Both the position numbers and the translations under genes were made by a program. The notes under the pieces were generated by a model, which was not told the origin of the DNA, ran no database searches, and worked only from the letters and a program-made list of their open reading frames with translations. DNA of 64,000 nt from Bacteroidota bacterium (GTDB lineage Bacteria > Bacteroidota > Bacteroidia > SXHM01), in NCBI GenBank assembly GCA_947479755.1, contig CANKAM010000006.1:1-64000 (forward strand), read 5' to 3'. Shown here one piece after another: positions 62,783 through 64,000 of this stretch (positions are counted from its first letter, which is position 1; every line of letters begins with the position of its first letter).

Positions 62783-62806
62783 GTCACATCGAGCGTAGTC
62801 GAGATG
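62783..62806. repeat. Dispersed repeat, GTCACATCGAGCGTAGTCGA
   Basis: A variant of the palindromic family seen at 10339 and 48849, in the gap between the divergent genes holA and the one at 62852. Confidence 0.55.
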
Positions 62807-62826
62807 CCAACTCAAAAAGTAAACCC

Positions 62827-62834
62827 TAACTTTG
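62827..62834 (+). promoter_or_regulatory. -7 box TAACTTTG
   Basis: Exact TAnnTTTG match ending 17 bases before the ATG at 62852. Confidence 0.55.
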
Positions 62835-62851
62835 CCGCAAACAATTTATAA

Positions 62852-64000
62852 ATGAAAAAGCACACACTCCTATTTTCTATTTTCTATCTCCTATCATCTA
62901 TTTTCTATCCTCTCACCTCCACCGCCCAAGACAGCCTCAACATCCACCTCCTCTACCACTGGCAAGATACCACCCTCACCGATTTCACCTCCCACCAAAG
63001 CATCTACAACGAAATCTTCGGCTTTGTGCAAGATGGAAAAGAATACGGTGTAATAGGCTCCACCGTTGGTGCACACATTTTTGATGTTACCGATGCACAG
63101 AATATCTTTCCGGTAATTACCATACCTGCCGCATCACAAGGTGCATCCGTTGTAAACCGCGATTACGATTTCTTCAACGGCCACCTCTACATTGTAGGCG
63201 ACCAGTCTGGCGCTCGTTTCCAGATTGCCGATGTTTCCTTCCTCCCCGATTCAGCTCCCATCGTTTATGATTCTAATTCGCTTTTCTCACGCGCACATAC
63301 CATCACCGTTGATGCACCCACCGCACGCCTCTATGCCAATGGCGGAGATGGCGAAATGAGTATTTACGATATTTCTAATCCTTCGCAGCCATCACTCCTG
63401 CTCAACTGTACAACTCTTCCCGTCTGGAGTTCCATACAATATGTACACGACTGCTTTGCAAAAAATGATACCGTTTATTGTCATGCCGCACAGCGCGGTT
63501 TGTTTGTTATGGACTTTACCGATATACAAAACCCTGCCCTGCTGGGTTCGGTAACACAATACCCGCAGCAAGGCTACAACCATTCAGGCTGGCTGCACAA
63601 CGATGGCGCAATGTATGCGCAGGCCGATGAAAACCACGGCTTTGATGTAAAACTCTTCGATGTTTCCAACCTCAGCGACATCACCCTCATTGACACAATC
63701 GGCTCCGGCATCAGCGAAGCCTACTCCATTCCCCACAACGTAGTGTGGCGCGATGATTTTCTCTATGTAAGCTACTACCACGATGGACTTTACATCTTCA
63801 ACTGCTCCGACCCCGAAAACATTTTCATCAGCGGCTTCTACGACACCTGCGTGTTACCCGATACCAATAACTACCGCGGCAACTGGGGCGTCTATCCCTT
63901 ATTGCCTTCCGGCAAAATCTTAGCCTCCGATATGCAAAACGGATTTTATGTATTTGATGTTAGCGCAGCTACAGGCATTCATGAATCACCATCAGCCGAT
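62852..64000 (+). CDS. Secreted LVIVD-repeat (choice-of-anchor B type) protein, 3' end cut by window
   Basis: The frame is open from ATG 62852 to the window end (383 codons). A signal peptide (KKHTLLFSIFYLLSSIFYPL, cleaved near STAQ) is followed by a beta-propeller-like series of LVIVD-type blades: YGVIGSTVGAHIFDVTDAQN, FFNGHLYIVGDQSGARFQIA, MSIYDISNPSQPSLL, GLFVMDFTDIQNPALLGSV, FDVSNLSDITLIDTI and GLYIFNCSDPENIFISG. The last visible residues (VSAATGIHESPSAD) look like the linker into a T9SS domain, as in the choice-of-anchor B family. The signal-peptide coding region is a run of TCTATTTTCTAT-like repeats. The role of the family is unknown; it is probably a surface protein. Confidence 0.85.
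   Translation, partial: MKKHTLLFSIFYLLSSIFYPLTSTAQDSLNIHLLYHWQDTTLTDFTSHQSIYNEIFGFVQDGKEYGVIGSTVGAHIFDVTDAQNIFPVITIPAASQGASVVNRDYDFFNGHLYIVGDQSGARFQIADVSFLPDSAPIVYDSNSLFSRAHTITVDAPTARLYANGGDGEMSIYDISNPSQPSLLLNCTTLPVWSSIQYVHDCFAKNDTVYCHAAQRGLFVMDFTDIQNPALLGSVTQYPQQGYNHSGWLHNDGAMYAQADENHGFDVKLFDVSNLSDITLIDTIGSGISEAYSIPHNVVWRDDFLYVSYYHDGLYIFNCSDPENIFISGFYDTCVLPDTNNYRGNWGVYPLLPSGKILASDMQNGFYVFDVSAATGIHESPSAD

Overview
The window comes from a low-GC Bacteroidota chromosome. Three things point there. Many exported proteins end in a type IX secretion (T9SS type A) sorting domain with a YPNP core. Several genes are preceded by the Bacteroidota -7 box TAnnTTTG. The gene content (14-gene nuo operon with a short NuoG, DUF6029, Omp28-type lipoprotein, DUF5606, FISUMP) is typical of the phylum. 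Complete complex I, a phenylalanine hydroxylase and a Baeyer-Villiger-type monooxygenase suggest an aerobic lifestyle; an oxygen-independent HemN behind FNR-like dyads suggests adaptation to low oxygen.

Layout. 1-12.6 kb: a cut-off secreted lysyl-endopeptidase-like protease, uvrB, T9SS cargo, a cluster of exported thioredoxin-fold proteins with a DUF6029 protein (4.6-9.4 kb), a secreted GH31 glycosidase and uridine kinase. 12.6-21.2 kb: an accessory region rich in repeats. It holds dispersed repeats, a 47-bp tandem repeat, two very long perfect hairpins beside a GIY-YIG nuclease gene, a FISUMP protein, a one-chain DNA methylase/putative restriction enzyme with an XRE regulator, and an indel-free array of 21 x 21 bp. 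21.3-34.8 kb: phhA and nuoA-N, all 14 genes on the minus strand. 35-41 kb: tRNA-Asp, a DUF58/thioredoxin operon and dnaE. 41.2-49.4 kb: a GlcD-type FAD oxidase, a TerB-like/unknown/hemN operon, a membrane protein, a flavin monooxygenase, an M3 peptidase and DUF5606. 49.5-58 kb: an S8 protease with Glu at the usual catalytic Asp position, a frameshifted deacetylase-like gene, a small nuclease-fold protein, AMP nucleosidase, an M23 peptidase, and a junction where a LysR gene and a TolC gene have both lost their 5' ends. 58-64 kb: a MORN protein, a SulP transporter with a beta-carbonic anhydrase, a 42-bp tandem array running into holA, and a cut-off LVIVD-type secreted protein.

The central metabolism and DNA genes look ordinary. 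The unusual content is in the repeats: (i) the 21-bp array, strictly phased over 441 bp; (ii) nested palindromes touching a GIY-YIG stop codon; (iii) dispersed repeats that have become coding, either in a T9SS domain or in signal peptides; (iv) the 42-bp hairpin array. No obviously new multi-gene system is visible. The 12.6-21.2 kb region is the best place to look for one.
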